5,290 nucleotides of DNA from an uncultured Bacillaceae bacterium (GTDB lineage Bacteria; Bacillota; Bacilli; Bacillales; Caldibacillaceae): the NCBI GenBank assembly GCA_937983015.1, contig CALKAK010000081.1, positions 1 to 5,290 of the forward strand. The letters run 5' to 3'. The translations under genes and the position numbers were made by a program. Below are positions 4,613-5,290 of this stretch, piece after piece. The stretch's first letter is position 1. Each line of letters begins with the position of its first letter. The notes under the pieces are model-generated. The model saw only the letters and a program-made list of their open reading frames with translations. It was not told the origin of the DNA and made no database searches.

Positions 4613-5290
4613 TCAAACAGTTTCAAATTCATGCCAGGCTGGTAACGTTTTCCTGAGTGGCTTGTCTTTCCGGTAACCGAGGACATATTCGGCTTGTAAT
4701 ATTGTATGGATTTCCCGGGTACCCTCATAAATGACCGGACCACGAGCATTGCGTAAATACCGTTCAACCGGATATTCATCGGAAAATCCGTAAGCACCGT
4801 GAATTTCAACCGCATCATTCGCAGCTTGGAAAGCAAAATCACAAGCTTTCCATTTGGCAAGCGATGTTTCTCTTGTGTTCCGTTTCCCCTGGTTTTTCAA
4901 CTCGCCAGCGCGGAAGACGAGAAGACGGCTCATTTGGTATCCAGCTTCCATATTGGCGATCATTTGTTGAACGAGCTGGTGTCTACCAATTGGCTTACCG
5001 AAAGTTTCCCGTTCATGACAATATTTTACACTTGCTTCTAAACAGGCCCGGATCAAACCGACGGCCCCCGCCGCAACGGTAAAACGACCATTATCAAGAG
5101 CAGACATGGCAATCTTGAACCCTTCCCCTTCTTCACCGAGCAAATTTTCCTTCGGCACTTTCAAATTTTCGAAAAACAATTCTCCTGTATTACCAGCGCG
5201 AATACCGAGCTTTCCTTTTATCGGTCTGGATGAGAAACCTTCCCAATCCCGTTCAACGATAAAAGCAGAGATGCCACGATGACCTTGATC
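4613..5290 (-). CDS. acyl-CoA dehydrogenase, C-terminal 225 residues (N-terminus beyond the right edge)
   Basis: This flavoenzyme introduces the alpha-beta double bond into an acyl-CoA thioester and passes electrons to electron-transfer flavoprotein. The frame is open from the right edge, so the gene starts outside the window; a TTG at 5179 is internal, since upstream codons give HRGISAFIVERDWEGF and KLGIRAGNTGE, a standard mid-domain signature. The visible part covers the end of the beta domain and the whole C-terminal helical domain: VPKENLLGEEGEGFKIAM, RETFGKPIGRHQLVQQMIANM (fragment residues about 94-114, FAD contacts), EIHGAYGFSDEYPVERYLRNAR, and IYEGTREIH with the expected catalytic glutamate at fragment residue 189. 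The tail continues about 36 residues past it (GYRKDKPLRKTLPAW). Complete proteins of the family are about 380-400 residues, so roughly 160 are missing. Chain-length specificity cannot be told. It is convergent to the symporter and separated by a terminator, so probably not part of that module. Confidence 0.93.
   Translation of the reverse strand, partial: DQGHRGISAFIVERDWEGFSSRPIKGKLGIRAGNTGELFFENLKVPKENLLGEEGEGFKIAMSALDNGRFTVAAGAVGLIRACLEASVKYCHERETFGKPIGRHQLVQQMIANMEAGYQMSRLLVFRAGELKNQGKRNTRETSLAKWKACDFAFQAANDAVEIHGAYGFSDEYPVERYLRNARGPVIYEGTREIHTILQAEYVLGYRKDKPLRKTLPAWHEFETV

Noticed and set aside
4595..4617. TTTGAAT/ATTCAAA inverted repeat over the acyl-CoA dehydrogenase stop
   Set aside because: A 7-bp, mostly AT stem without a following U-run; the nearby 11-bp stem is the convincing terminator.
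4495..4860. 121-codon minus-strand frame overlapping the terminator and the acyl-CoA dehydrogenase
   Set aside because: Runs through the terminator stem-loop and overlaps a clear family protein in another frame.
4799..5082. Plus-strand frames antisense to the acyl-CoA dehydrogenase
   Set aside because: Low-complexity shadow translations without RBS or domain signal.

Overview
The window looks like a chromosomal segment of a low-to-moderate-GC Bacillota, most likely a Bacillaceae member. The reasons are G-rich Shine-Dalgarno (SD) sequences, use of TTG starts, sigma-A-like promoter elements, a compact stem-loop terminator, and protein families typical of spore-former catabolic loci. I cannot name a species.

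Layout, left to right. Positions 1-39 (minus strand) hold what appears to be the first 13 codons of a gene that runs off the left edge, with a plausible promoter and leader at 40-143. Positions 144-407 have no supported gene. At 408-1571 (minus) is a FAD-dependent amine/amino-acid oxidoreductase of the DAO fold, closest by eye to the FOXRED1/sarcosine-oxidase-beta type. A 107-165 bp divergent promoter region separates it from a CdaR/PucR-type regulator (plus, to 2929). A sodium:solute symporter of the PutP (proline permease) type follows on the plus strand (3043-4491). A bidirectional stem-loop terminator (4526-4576) separates it from a convergent acyl-CoA dehydrogenase gene (minus, 4613 to the right edge, N-terminus missing).

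The central three genes read as one small catabolic module: a membrane importer for a small amino- or imino-acid-like solute, a flavoenzyme that oxidises it, and a local regulator that senses a small molecule through its N-terminal domain. The substrate cannot be fixed from sequence; proline, sarcosine or another secondary amine are candidates. The acyl-CoA dehydrogenase is probably a separate unit.

The most notable signal is non-coding. A roughly 20-bp sequence, CTTCCCCC plus a 1-2 nt spacer plus ACCGATTTCTC, occurs twice in the same orientation, once beside the oxidoreductase start and once in the symporter leader. It may be a shared operator of the regulator. Because the two genes are transcribed in opposite directions, the same repeat also makes their mRNA leaders complementary to each other, and in the symporter leader it can fold onto the symporter's own SD sequence. 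A second unusual point is that the regulator's only strong SD sits just upstream of an in-frame ATT codon, not an ATG.
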